From assembly GCA_951802425.1 (NCBI GenBank), contig OX637800.1, positions 1,674,001 to 1,738,000 of the forward strand: a DNA stretch of 64,000 bases, written 5' to 3'. The notes beneath the pieces were generated by a model. The model saw only the letters and a list, made by a program, of their open reading frames with translations. It made no database searches and was not told the DNA's origin. This document shows, in pieces, positions 15,756 to 26,110 of this stretch (its first letter is position 1; the number at the start of each line of letters is the position of its first letter). Position numbers and translations under genes: made by a program. The DNA comes from Clavaria fumosa (lineage: Eukaryota; Basidiomycota; Agaricomycetes; Agaricales; Clavariaceae).

Positions 15756-15893
15756 CCACAGAGCTCAGGACAAGGGCTATAGGGATTATATTGGCTAAGA
15801 TAACTGTGGCTGCATGGCATAGCTGGTAATTGCATTTCCAAGCGACACAAAGATCTGGGTTCGACTCCAGCTGGTGACATTTTCTTCAGCTGT
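15755..15893 (+). repeat. tRNA-derived (SINE-like) unit, right copy
   Basis: Contains a Pol III A box TGGCATAGCTGG (15815-15826) and B box GGTTCGACTCC (15858-15868) separated by 31 nt, as in a tRNA. An anticodon-arm-like hairpin TTGC...GCGA lies between them. The acceptor stem does not pair and the T stem lacks a base, so this is tRNA-derived repeat DNA rather than a tRNA gene. Confidence 0.45.
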
Positions 15894-16059
15894 GTTAGGA
15901 CTCCATTGGACTCCATGTGGACTCCAGTGGACTCCAATGGACTCCATGTGGACTCCAATGGGACTGCTCCAATGGACTCCAGTGGACTCCAGTCCATGGC
16001 TGGAGTCCACTGGAAGAAATTCCATTGGACTCCTGGCCAAGTCCGACAAAGTCCTTGCT

Positions 16060-16262
16060 GGCTCCAATGGAGTCCTTGTTGGCTCTGATAGAGTCCTTGC
16101 TGGCTCTGATAGATTCCTTGTTGGCTCCAATAGAGTCCTTGCTGGCTCCAATGGAGTCCTTGTTGGCTCCAATGGAGTCCTTGTTGGCTCCAATGGAGTC
16201 CTTGCTGGCTCCAATGGAGTCCTTGCTGGCTCCAATGGAGTCCTTGCTGGCTCCAATTGAGC
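16060..16262. repeat. Second 21-bp array (GGAGTCCTTGCTGGCTCCAAT)
   Basis: About nine tandem units in which GCTGGCTCC and GTTGGCTCC alternate. It sits near the right terminal repeat of the fold-back element and has no counterpart in the left arm. Confidence 0.85.
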
Positions 16263-16516
16263 TGGTTGGACTCCAATGGACTCCATTGGAGTCCAGTGGA
16301 GTCCATCGGAATGGGTGGCCGAGTGTAAAGTCCTCAGATCAACAAACACCGCAACTGCAAACTCCTTTATTTGGTGCAGTGGACCGGATATGAAGGGACC
16401 AAGGAGGAAACATCCTGGTTACCAGCTACAGACCTCGTACATGCCTCCAAGGCTGTTTTGGACTTCCATCATGCTTATCCGAACAAGCCCAGACCTCTCA
16501 ATTCCCTTTAGATTTA

Positions 16517-16892
16517 ACTCCACTTACTCCGATACCCCATTTTTATTTTATTTTATTTCCTTTCTATTCTATGTACATTCCTTCTATATAACTCCGTTCC
16601 CTTCGAAAAACAAAATAGAATTCTTAGTTATCCATCTCTTTTTCCTTGTTCCCTTACTCTGTTTGCTCTGAATCTCCGAAAAAACAATTCTCTCTTCTCT
16701 CTGTTCCCTTATTCTGCTTTCTCCAAAACTCTGAATCTCTTTCTTCGTTTTGTTTCTCTGTCTTGCCTTACTTATTTTTCCTTTCACTCTGCTTACTTTT
16801 CACTCAAGTTCAAAGATAAAAAACAAAAAAAATTATAAAAAAGAAAACAAAAAAGAAAACAATAAATACAATGTAGATAAATTTTTAATTTT
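16517..16892. other. T-rich downstream segment of family 3 pol
   Basis: Pyrimidine-rich sequence ending in an A-rich tract at about 16815-16870. No gene is seen. It separates pol from the convergent antisense gene and may hold terminators for both transcripts. Confidence 0.4.
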
Positions 16893-17864
16893 TTAGGTGG
16901 AGGGGGGCGAGCTGGGCAATGCCTGCAAAACTCCTTCAGGCTTGTCTAGCCTGGACTCCGCTCCCACCTCTCCGTCCTCCTCCTCTGCCACCTTCTCCGA
17001 TCTCTCCACCTCCTTCTCCGCCTCTACCTCCTTCACCTTTTCCTTTCCCTTCCCCGTCACCTCCACCACCATGTCCTCCGCCTCCGCTTTCTCCACCTCC
17101 GCCCTCAGAACCTCCGCCTTCTCCTTCCTCACCTCCTCCGCTACCTCCGCTGCCTCCGCCTTCTCCGCCACCTCCATCCTCCTCCCCCACTTCTCCAAAA
17201 TCCCATGGAGGATCCTCCGATCCTCTGCCGCAGCCTTCCACTCCACCGTGGCCTCCTTCCTCCACTCCTCTATTGTGACCACCCCCCTCAGGACCACACT
17301 ATGCATGGCCCACACCAAGTTCAAAACCTCCTCCTCTGGCCGCTGACCCCATGGCACCCACATCTCCACACTATCCTCCTCCGAGTCCGCATCCCCTTTG
17401 CCTGTTTCCGCTCCAGCTGCTCCGCCTCCCCACCTCCACACTTCTGCTTCGCCCCCGCACAGGCGTTGCAGGCCGTCCCCCACCCCCCACTCGGCCACAC
17501 ACAGGCCACCCCCAACCTACGGCATCGCGCACACTCCGCCTCCGTTTCCGGTGTCAGAGACCGCTTCCTCCCTACCCCTTGCTCCCATGCCACCTCCGCT
17601 GCCCTCCGCTTCGCCTCCACTGCCTTCGCCCTCTCCTGCTCCTCCCACCGCACCTTATCCGCTACCTCCCTCGCTTTCCGCTCTTCTTCCTCCCACCTCC
17701 GTCGCCTTTTTCTCCCTCAACACGTTGATCTTCTTTGTGAGGGCTGCGATCTTGGGGTCCTCGTCCTCCGTGCAAGGTTGCGTGGGGACGGCGACAACAG
17801 GTCATGGGCAAGGGCGGGAGGGGCGGCTGGGCCCGGGTCTGGGCGTCAATTGCATGTTGGACAT
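16893..17864 (-). pseudogene. Decayed antisense Zn2Cys6 gene of family 3
   Basis: Antisense to pol, between the chromodomain and the 3' LTR. It starts MSNMQLTPRPGPSRPS (17864), meets a TGA, then continues DEDPKIAALTKKINVLREK. A shift in an A-run leads into a charged coiled-coil-like stretch (RWEEEERKAREVADKVRWEE). Then comes the cluster CARCRRLGVACVWPSGGWGT followed by ACNACAGAKQKC, spacing C-x2-C-x6-C-x10-C-x2-C-x6-C, with basic residues as in Gal4-type Zn2Cys6 domains. After another frame change the C-terminus has a Glu/Lys-rich helix. At least two frame changes and one stop show it is broken. The layout parallels the intact gene at 27184-28773. Confidence 0.65.
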
Positions 17865-18090
17865 GATGTGTTTTTTTATAAAAAAAAAGAAGAATTGCCC
17901 ATGTTAGGGGCGAGTGGTGATAGTGATGAGTTAAGGAAGAAAAAAGCGGAGTGCGCTGCGCACAGTTGTTTTAACCCCCAATTTTTTTTTTGGACTCCGA
18001 TCAAAGCACCGCGAAACTCCGGTGCTAACTCGTTATGGACGACATGTGTTCACACAGAGTTTAGCCACAGGGTCTCAGGGGTTTGACCCT

Positions 18091-18100
18091 AAGAGGGGGA
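18091..18100 (+). promoter_or_regulatory. Polypurine tract of family 3
   Basis: AAGAGGGGGA followed by TAC and then the LTR start TGTTATGACC. It is the plus-strand priming site for reverse transcription. Confidence 0.75.
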
Positions 18101-18103
18101 TAC

Positions 18104-18825
18104 TGTTATGACCCCATCCGCTTGCATAAGCACGATCCCCGCTCTGGACTCCGAGCTCCGTACCAACTCCGATCCACTCCGCCGTAACTCTGTGCGCTCC
18201 ACTCTGCACCTTCATCAGACTTCACTCCGCCGGCCTTCAGACCATTCAGACTTTGTTCTAGAACCTTCTCCCTCCATCCCCTCATTCTGTTTACCATTGA
18301 GAGGATACCCTCGACCCATGGGAGTTATTTTTGTTGTTATTTCTTTGTTCCATGAAAACTGCACAGGCACTTGTGGTGAAACTCTCCTAGTAATTTGATA
18401 TGTACATTGTTTCACATTACTCCTATACTCTGTCCTTGCAGTATAAGTTTCCACCTGTATCTCCCTGCTCCTCAGTTCGAATATTAACGTCTCTTGATCC
18501 TAAACATCTCTGAGCTTTCATCCTCATCATCCTCGACATTCTCCACATCATCCAACCAACTCTGAGCAACTCCGGCAGACTCCGATCAACTTCGGAGTTT
18601 TGACTTACATTCTGATTCTCTCTTGGGTATTGTTTCTGTTTGATAAATAGGGACACGTATATACATGGTGGCACAACACATACGTTGAGGCCGCAGTCCC
18701 ATAAGTCTCCTCCTTCTCTACTTACTTCTCTGTTTCTCCGATATCGGACCCCAATCGGACTCTGATAAAACATCTCCACTCCACTCCGCTAACCCCTTTG
18801 CTACCAACCTGTTAGGACCGTGACA
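18104..18825 (+). repeat. 3' LTR of family 3
   Basis: 722 bp, from TGTTATGACC to GGACCGTGACA. Internal blocks (GTTGAGGCCGCAGTCCCATA and CAGTTCGAATATTAACG) are shared in diverged form with the family B LTRs, so the two families are related. Confidence 0.8.
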
Positions 18826-19546
18826 TTTTGTTCTATTCTTCTGTCCACTCTAGCCCACTTCTTCACAATTCCTTAGTAAAACATAGAAATTTTTTTCTTA
18901 AGATAAAAAATTCTTGTAGGAGGGGGGGGTGAGTGAACTTACAATAGGTCCTCACAGCCTCCCAGCATCTCCGACCTTTTCTGGCCTCCCCCTCCACACC
19001 TCCGCTCTGCACCTCCGCACCTCTGCTCCGCACCTCCATACCTCCGCACCTCTGCTCCGCTGCTCCGACTCCGCTACCTCCACTCCTACTCCGATTTTGC
19101 ACCTCCACACACCACTACCTCCACTCTTCTGCTCCGCTGCTCCAACTCTGACTCCACTACCTCCACTACTCCACTCTGCTACCTCTGCTCCTCCACTCCG
19201 CTACCTCTGCTCCTCCACTCCTCTGCACAAACTCCAATTCCACACCTCTGCAACTCCACTCCAAAACTCCGATTCTGCACCTCCACTCTGACTCCGATTC
19301 CTCACCTCCACACCTCTGCTCCAAAACTCCAAACCTCCAAAAACTTCAATTCTCTCAGCTCCACACCTCTGCTTCACATCTCTGACACCATCTGCACCAT
19401 GTCCGGCCTGCTCCAGACCTCCGACTCCAACTCCAGCTCCAGTCCCACCCTCTCTGACCTCACCTCCAGCTCCAACTCTCTCCAACCCACACAGTGAAAT
19501 ACAGTGACTTAAGGGTCTCGAGGGCTCGACCCTAAGAGGGGGATAC
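18826..19546 (+). mobile_element. Internal 3' part of a family B element
   Basis: Matches, in opposite orientation, the internal DNA at 41449-42240. It consists of a segment around TTACTAAGGAATTG on the opposite strand, a conserved block encoding RRCWEAVRTYCKFTHPP on the minus strand, then CTCCGCACCT-type repeats, then AAGAGGGGGATAC (polypurine tract). It starts exactly at the end of the family 3 LTR. Confidence 0.6.
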
Positions 19547-19610
19547 TGTCACAGCCCTATCCAGTCACCTAATCACCTCCGAAACACCTCCGAAACACCT
19601 CCGAAGCATA
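19547..19610 (+). repeat. Start of a family B LTR, truncated
   Basis: TGTCACAGCCCTATCCAGTC directly follows the polypurine tract and matches the reverse complement of 41380-41448. Homology fades after about 60 bp. Confidence 0.6.
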
Positions 19611-19701
19611 GTTACATGTTACAGTATTGATCAAGCAAAGTTAGGATGGATTAGAGGGGACTAGAGTACTAGGTGGCTTCGTTGGTTTTGTCGTTTTTTG
19701 T

Positions 19702-20400
19702 GTGTGTCGTAGTGGTTGCCTAGAAAGGAAGTCCTTGAAAACATCTTCTTTAATGGCCCATGTTCCTGTGATTGATCCAAGTCTCATTCAGTTGCCCCCT
19801 CAAGAAGACTGCAATGATGCTGAGAGAGCAAAAGTATCTGTGTCAGATGAGGAAGTGACCAATCTGGTGAGTAATATGTACCCTTCTCAAGCCCATTCAA
19901 TGATGTATATTCTATGGGATACTCTGCCCAAGCAAATCGCAAGGAAGAAGGCGAAAAGGACCCTCAATTCAGACCATGAAGACAGTAGTGTACGTCTTTC
20001 ATGTTGTAACATCTTCATGTTGTCTGAGAGCTTTTCAGGACGATAATCTGCAACCTCAGAAGCGCCAACTTACAGGTAATGACCGCCGTAAATCAAACGC
20101 CTCACTGCAGGGCAGGGTCTGGCGAGCATGGGCGAATCGATTCAGGAAGCGATGAAGACTCTTGCCAGTTCCATTGCGCTCGCTTCGGACAAGGGACCCA
20201 CAGATTTAGCATCCCGCAAGGCAGCTGCCATCGCAGCCATCGAAGATGGTGAAGGTCTATCTGGGGACGAATTTAATGAGGTGGTAGAGATGATTATGAG
20301 CAGTAGCGAAGCAGCTACTGTGTATCTTGCAATCAAGAAGCCTGCTGCGCATACTCGATTCCTCCAGTCTCAGCTCATCAAAGCTCGCAGTGTCATGTAG
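19702..20400 (+). pseudogene. Harbinger-like Myb/SANT-type accessory ORF, remnant
   Basis: Two blocks, one running MAHVPVIDPSLIQLPPQED to AKRTLNSDHED and one running MGESIQEAMKTLASSIALAS to LQSQLIKARSVM. The second resembles the C-terminal region of Myb/SANT-like proteins that accompany PIF/Harbinger transposases (a GDEFNEVVEMI...AATVYLAIKKP...TRFLQ pattern). Splice sites between the blocks are uncertain. The identification is by resemblance only. Confidence 0.4.
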
Positions 20401-20456
20401 AATAATACCATTCATGTAGAATAACGCCATTCAAATTTTGTGAATACAAATCATCG

Positions 20457-20660
20457 ATGCTGCTGTGCCTGATAATCCATCCACATGGCCTTCGCAATAA
20501 TATCTCTTCGCGCAGTTGCCCGGACTCACTCCTCAGCTGTGATATGGTTCTGCAGCCTGCCATGAGGCTCTAGGTCGTGATCTAGATTATGATCTTCATC
20601 AGCAGCATCAAGGTCCTCAGGCAGGTCTTCAGGATCATAGATACTATCAGGACCCATTCA
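20457..20660 (-). pseudogene. 3' end of a Harbinger-type transposase, remnant
   Basis: The minus strand reads DPEDLPEDLDAADEDHNLD, then GRLQNHITAEE, a TGA, then RRDIIAKAMWMDYQ. This resembles the C-terminal tail of fungal DDE_4 (HARBI1-like) transposases. It converges with the accessory ORF at 19702-20400, as in Harbinger elements. The catalytic domain is not present. Confidence 0.4.
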
Positions 20661-21183
20661 TTTTTCCCTTACTCAAGCCGACTTTACCAACACCTACAAA
20701 CCTCCCAATGACCTGTTAGGGCCTGTCCCATCTTGTAAGTAATACCAAAGGTCAACTTGTTGGTGACCAGTCTTGGAAACTCGCTAAGACCAATCAACTG
20801 TTGAGCACAGTCGATAATGCTTGGTCCCAGAAGGTTGTGAGGATGTCTGAGAAGATGTGAGAATGAGGAGAGACAAGTAGAGAGGAGGGAGACATCGCTG
20901 AGAAGGTCGCAAAGTTGGTAGACAAAGTGTAGAGAGGGAAAAGGACGAGTTGAAAGAAATAGGTAACGCTGAAAAGGTCGTGAAGTCGACTGATGAAGCA
21001 TGAAGGAAGAAATAGATGAGGAGGGAGAAATAGACGATATTGAGAGAGTTGCAGTAGTTGTGACAATGTCGAGAGGTGTGTCAGTGAAGGCAATGACTTT
21101 GCCAACTGACGAGAGAACCTGTGGGGTTCGAAGGAATCAGTATCAAGATGAATAGGTGTTAAGATCTGATTCCTTCGAATATA
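20661..21183 (-). mobile_element. Leader region of a minus-strand family B element, truncated
   Basis: The inner flank of the LTR at 21184 reads (minus) GTATATTCGAAGG, as does the flank of the LTR at 43857 (GTATATTCAAAC). This part is therefore the leader next to a 5' LTR. The rest is repeats of the type AGAAGGTCG...AAAGT with no coding potential that I trust. Confidence 0.45.
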
Positions 21184-22015
21184 CTGTTAAGATCTGATTC
21201 TTTACTTCAAAGCAGGAGTAGGAGGGGTAGTGTAGAGGAGACCAAAAAGGAGGGTGGCAAAGGTGAAGCCGGAGCGGAGCGGAGTCCGGTCAGAGTCCAG
21301 ATCAGAGTTGTGCGAGGACTTCTCCTCTACACAAAAGGAAAGAACTAGAAGGAGGTCAAAGGGTTGGGACTATGGCCTCAACTTATGGGTTGTGCCACCG
21401 CGTGTATACGTGTCCCAATTTAACCTTGCTGGTACTTTGCTTTCCAGGACAAGGAAGGACGAAGTCCGAGGGGAAATCTCCCAGAGTCCATCGGAGTCTG
21501 CCGGAGTTTTGCGGAACTCGTCAGGACTGTCGAGAACAGTGAGGACCAAGTCCCTTAACGCATGGACCAAGTGGCAAGGACCAGAAATAACATTAATATT
21601 CGAACTGAGGATCATGGAGATACATGGGGGCTTATATGCTACTAGGGTAGGGCATAGGGCAGACTGTGAAACATGAATATATCAAATATCTACAATAATT
21701 TCACCTGAGGAGTGAGAAAGGCATAGATGATACATGTAAGGCAAAGAATAAGTTCCCATGGGTAGTGGGCATCGTCCCAATGGTTACTAACCATGGATCA
21801 GCACCAAGGAACATGCTAGAAACAAAGTCCATTTGGTCCGAAGGACCAATATCAAAGTCCGACGAAAGTCCGGACCGGAGCTTCGGAGTTGGAGCTGGAG
21901 CGGAGATGGAGTGGAGCGGAGTTTGGGCGGAACTGTGTCGGAGATGCCGGAGATGCTTCGGAGGTGCTTCAGAGGTGTTTCGGAGGTGATTAGGTGACTG
22001 GATAGGACCGTGACA
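21184..22015 (-). repeat. Family B LTR (5' LTR of a truncated element)
   Basis: 832 bp on the plus strand from TGTTAAGATCTG to GGACCGTGACA. It closely matches 40647-41448. Its outer edge (22016) shows no target duplication with the inner edge, consistent with truncation on the left. Confidence 0.75.
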
Positions 22016-22499
22016 ATAGGAGAGAATACTTAAGCGCATGAGTTTATACAAGCACAGAGAATGAGATAGAAGTGTCTTGACGATCTTGAGGTCACCAAGA
22101 GAGACAAGACCTATCAATTATGATGGTTCCAAGCTCAAAGGGTGTCATGGCCTCAAGCTTAAACCAAAAGTGCGTCAATATCAAGTCTACAGTATTGTAT
22201 GTACATGTGAGACTTATATATGTGCATACAGAGAGTATGACAGAAAAGGAAAAGTACAGAGGTTGCCAAGCAACAGAACTATAGTAGTACAGGGTATGTT
22301 TAGTCATAAAGTGACTAGGTGTGTGTTCTACTAAGGTCGCGAGGGGTTAGGAATGCATAGGTAAGGTTGCAAAGATGACCTGTCACGGGTCGCGACCTAG
22401 TTAAATAAGTATATACGTAACTATAGGTTCCTGTAAGTAACAGGGCACTTCACCTGTGAATGAATTGTTGAAAAAATATGACAGAATCAATACAGAGAA
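22016..22499. other. No gene seen
   Basis: AT-rich DNA with no recognised coding or repeat unit; GTCGCGA-containing motifs occur near 22337 and 22390. Confidence 0.4.
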
Positions 22500-24780
22500 T
22501 TGCTCTGTGTCTCTCGGCAATGGAGGAATCTCTTAGCATTGAAGAGATTTGGCTTTGGGCATGATGGAAGACACCCCAACAATGGGACCTTACACTATTC
22601 TGTCCTGCTTGTCCTCAGCCTGGGGTTAATTTGCCAGCAGTAGGGGACAGTAATTGGTGAGCATTGGAGGTTTTTTTTTGCAGAAGCATTGGTATGGGCC
22701 AAAGCTTTTCACCATATTCTTCATCTGGGCCATGACATGTTTTGTAAAGCTTTGGTTGAAGTGAGACCAGATATCCTCAGTCACAAGTGCGTTAGAACCC
22801 TGTTTATAGCAGTAGTTATGCAGTTGTAGTGACAGTAGTAGGATAAGTGTGGCTGATTAGCTAAGCATCCAGGGAAGCCCCTTCACCCCTAGGGTGGACC
22901 CTTACATGTTTTCTTGGCTTGGCCCAGTGACACTTGGGAGAGAATGATTATCCTGGCCATACAACTGATTATTTTGGCTTGGCCCAGTGCCACTTCAGCC
23001 AGAGCAATTGATGGCTAAACTCAGCTTCATCCACTGTGGCTGGCGAATGGGCCAAGCATGTGTTTGAAATTCATATAATTGACAATTATTCAACAGGCTT
23101 TTGCTCACTCGCTCCCTTGTGGTGGATGGAAACTTCCATGCTGATCACATCTGAATGAAGAAACCCAGTGATGACGTCTGGCTAACAGATGGGTTAGGCT
23201 ATATGGTTGCCAAAGATTCATATCAACAACACCTCCATGCAGCAACAGACATATCCGAGGCATGAAATCTAATCTCAGTTCTGACTTGCCAAATTAATTA
23301 GTGTCTCTCAGAAATCAACATGTCATAATTATAGGGCGAACAACAAGCCATCATCCACTCAAAAGGATCTCGAGTCCACTGGGATAGGGGCTTGTGCTTG
23401 TTCAAGGCATGGTTGCTTTGTTCCTCACAGTGTCATGGATTTTCAAAAGGGAGAGAAGTACACAGTCTGTTGTACCATCTTCTATGGGTTCTAATGATGA
23501 TGTTCATTAGGCATATGAACATGGACTACAGCATATGCCAGGCACTTCAATACTGAACAGATGGTCTCCACCATGCCTTGGTAATCTATGATATTGCCTG
23601 TCAATTCTTTCAAAATTTCTCCACATGTGTGGAGCACAACAGCTTATTGAGACTTGGAGAATGGCAGGAGTTTATTCCAGCCATTGGCAAGTGGCATCTT
23701 AGTGCTCATATCCCCAGCTGTTTTGCAAGGTACAGCTTGAATTTCATTGAAGGTGGTCAACAAGATGGTGAAATCCTGGAGACTTTATGGGCAGAATTTA
23801 ACAAGATCTCAACAAGTGCAAGAGCAATGAGCAAGGCCCATCGTGCAGAGGTGTATGATGACCATATGCGAGATTCAAACTGGAAGAAACTTGTTGGTAT
23901 GAGTATGTGCTAGTTGACCCACTTTCTGCATGAAAAGATTGAACTGACATGGGTTCAACCACTGCACTACAGAAAAAGCTCAGTGTGGCCCAATCACAAC
24001 ATAAAGAGACCAAAGAGGCCTATGAAAGTTTGATGATATCAGTGTCACCTGATCAGATCTAAAAATGGTTGGCTCAAGAAAATGAAGCCATGGCCAGAAG
24101 AGGAGATGCACAATATGCAGATACAAAAAGGTTAGGACTCTTCAAGTACCCCACCTTATTTTTGGGCTCAAGTTTGTCATGCAGCTCCAACACAAGCAGA
24201 GATTCTGCTTTTACTGGAGGAAAGGGACAAGGCTGATGGCTTTTCACATTCCTCTCTGGCTTGGCTTAATGAAGGCCTATGCATTGAACAAGTCCAGTAG
24301 GTTTGTGAATGTCAGGACATTCACAAAACTGAAATATGTTATCAGGAGCACCCTTAGATCTGATATTCACAAATTGTCCAAACATGCATCATCAGATGAG
24401 CAGCTTGCAATTCAAGAATGGTGGCACAGACTTATGAAACAAATTGATGCCTTCCATGAGAAGGCCTCTCTATTTGGATTGGGAGAAAGGTCACTGTGCA
24501 GCAACCTGGTTCTTGTTTCAGTAGTTGAACATGAAAGCCAATCAGACCGAAGTGAGGTGGGTGATGACACCCATGACAGTGAAGATGAAGATGGGAAACA
24601 GATGGACACAACACCAGAGAATGCTGTTATTCAATTGCCATCATCACTCAAGCCTGGTACATTGGAGACTGGGGGCTTCCTGGTGCTTGCAAAGCAGGAG
24701 CTTGAGCTTCAGAAAGGCCCAGGCAAATGACATTCTTGAAAGACTTCGACTTCTCCCAGGGCACAAGGCCATACTATTCT
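22500..24780 (+). pseudogene. Second KDZ transposase copy, decayed
   Basis: Ordered KDZ blocks with many breaks: FCPACPQPGVNLP (about 22600), VVDGNFHADHI (about 23120, DxNF Asp kept) followed by TGA at 23152, TDGLGYMVAKDSYQQHL, STGIGACACSRHGC, DFQKGE, VIYDIACQFFQNFS (23578), RYSLNFIEGGQQDGEILETL, then ARAMSKAHRAEVYDDHM and a C-terminal part to 24730 with an acidic tail. It belongs to a different KDZ subfamily (DGNF type) from the copy at 4001-7595. It is non-functional through stops and frame changes. Confidence 0.75.
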
Positions 24781-24862
24781 GAACAGATGTATGTAATGCC
24801 CCTGCTCTAACATATAATATGCTTATCATACCAATAGGTCAGACATGCATGTGGCATGAAGA

Positions 24863-25165
24863 TATCAGACTGGGTCTCACAATCACACAGCTTAATGTAA
24901 GGTCAATGATGATGATACTAACATAAGGGGAAAACGGTACAAGTAGGAAAAAGACGTAGTATATATAGTGGGAACCCCAGGAGTTGCCGGTGTTCCCACG
25001 CTCGGACCCCGTGAGTCACGTGATGCGCCCAGGCCTGGGTCATGTGACTTTCACATTACATAATCCGCCACCCGTCCGGGTCACGTGACTTTCCTGCAAT
25101 CTTCCCACATCTCTTTTGCAACCCTCCCTCTCGCTTCTCTGGTGCTTATGTAAGCAGTCCTGACA
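24863..25165 (-). repeat. 3' LTR of copy 2A
   Basis: 303 bp, TATCAGACTGGG to GCAGTCCTGACA on the plus strand. It is followed by the family's polypurine tract (CCCCCCTCTTAAG on the plus strand). It contains ATACTAACAT (24915-24924), the proposed self-primer. Confidence 0.85.
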
Positions 25166-25176
25166 TCACCCCCCTC

Positions 25177-26110
25177 TTAAGGCTGGGCGTCTCGACCAGC
25201 CAATTTTGCTTTGTCAGGGTGTTGCTGGAAGAAGTCCCAGAGCAGCAGAGTCACATTGGTGAGGTTCCGGCGAGGTTCCCAAGTGTTCTCCTCCACCGGA
25301 TACCCCAACCATTTCACCAAGTACTTCACCCCACATCCCACCTTTTTGACATCAAGGATGGCCTTGACATCATACTCCAAGTGGTCATCATCAATTGTGG
25401 GAGGGGGGGGCAGAGGTAGGCTCTGAGAAGGGAAAGAGGGAGCAACATATGGAGTGAGCAACACCTCATTGAACACCTGGTGTATCCGCCACACTCAGGG
25501 GAGCTTGAGCTGGTAGGCAGCTGGTCCAACCTTTTCTTCAACAGCAAAGGGCCCTGCTCACTTGTTGTCAAGTTTTTTGGAGGGTCAGTCCATTTTTAAA
25601 TTCCGTGTGTCCAACCAGACTAAGTCTCCCTTCAAGTATTCCCAACTCGGCTGCTTTCCCTTATCATAGCTGGCCTTCATTGCATCTGCTGCTTTCCCCA
25701 TTGCTTCCCTGGCTGCTCTTTGAGACTCTGTGAGCTTGGCCATCCACTCATCTGCCACAGGGTTCACTTCTGAGGGTGGCCGAATTCCACCATTCCATGG
25801 GTGCTGGCCATACTCTAGGTAGAAGGGCATGAATCCAGTGGCTGAATGTTCTTGGTTATTGAGTGCAAACTCAGCAGTAGACAGCCATTCTGCCCAGTCA
25901 TCCTGTAGGTGGTCCACATAGGCCCGGAGGTACACCTTGACCTCCTGGTTGACCCGTTCCATCTGTCCATCTGTCTGGGGGTGGAAGGCTGTACTCAGGT
26001 TTGCCTTAACCCCAATCATCCTGTAAAACTCCTTCATGAACCTAGACACAAACTGGGTGCCCCAGTCACTCACAACTTTCTGCAGAACTCCATGGTCACA
26101 GAAGACCTGG
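25177..26110 (-). pseudogene. Integrase C-terminal part and chromodomain of copy 2A
   Basis: Blocks QFVSRFMKEFYRMIGVKA, STAFHPQTDGQMERVNQE, EWLSTAEFALNNQEHSATG, a GPFAVEEKVG-like linker, then the chromodomain YDVKAILDVKKVGCGVKYLV followed by KWLGYPVEENTWEPRR. A frame change near 25490-25585 separates the linker. Homologous to the same region of copy 2C. Confidence 0.8.

Larger units (their letters stand above)
13936..16332. mobile_element. 2.4-kb fold-back element with terminal inverted repeats
   Basis: The left end GACTTTACACTGGTCCACCC and the right end (reverse complement GACTTTACACTCGGCCACCC) form inverted repeats of about 44 bp with a few mismatches. They lie exactly where the chromodomain coding sequence is broken. 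The inside is almost wholly 21-bp arrays built on GGAGTCC, in one orientation in the left half and inverted in the right half, plus two inverted copies of a tRNA-like unit and four copies of an 85-bp unit. No transposase is encoded, so it is non-autonomous. The target duplication is ambiguous (TCAACCAAGA against TCCTCAGA). Confidence 0.75.
12020..16516 (+). pseudogene. RNase H-integrase-chromodomain of family 3, interrupted
   Basis: Degenerate pol 3' half. RNase H: FDDCQSAFNSLKTAF, VKTDASDYAVATIL and DKELLAIFEVFTAWRHYLEG. Integrase: a zinc-binding end with CKSCTTCGRAKAPRHKPYG, core MDFIEQLPESSGF, TSDHGSEFVSRFF and EGDGQTE. The chromodomain starts EISEVLNSKINQD (to 13935) and resumes after the insertion as KLLYLVQWTGYEGTKEETSW, ending NKPRPLNSL with a TAG near 16516. 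Four in-frame stops (12438, 13315, 13765, 13783) are all TGA where Arg is expected in this family. Other losses such as SDR to SDH and YLR to YLC also fit CpG transitions. Confidence 0.85.
11998..18825 (+). mobile_element. Ty3/gypsy family 3 (chromodomain type), 5' truncated
   Basis: Plus-strand element that begins abruptly in RNase H right after copy 1A's LTR. It contains RNase H, integrase, a chromodomain split by a fold-back insertion, a decayed antisense Zn2Cys6 gene on the minus strand, a polypurine tract (18091-18100) and the 3' LTR. Gag, protease, RT and the 5' LTR are absent. Confidence 0.85.

Noticed and set aside
14147..15829. Long reading frames on both strands (up to 186 codons, repeats of RTPV, SWTPQDS, GVLRSLT)
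   Set aside because: They follow from a 21-bp tandem repeat, which keeps every frame open; no start context, domain or conservation supports a protein.
15808..15880. A functional tRNA gene
   Set aside because: A and B boxes are present, but the acceptor stem does not pair and the T stem lacks a base; called tRNA-derived repeat instead.
16919..17278. Proline-rich plus-strand frame
   Set aside because: Complement of the Glu/Gly-rich antisense gene; the minus strand carries the recognisable Cys cluster.
21184..22015. Solo LTR of family B
   Set aside because: No 5-bp duplication flanks it, and its left flank matches the leader next to the 43857 LTR, so it is the 5' LTR of a truncated element.
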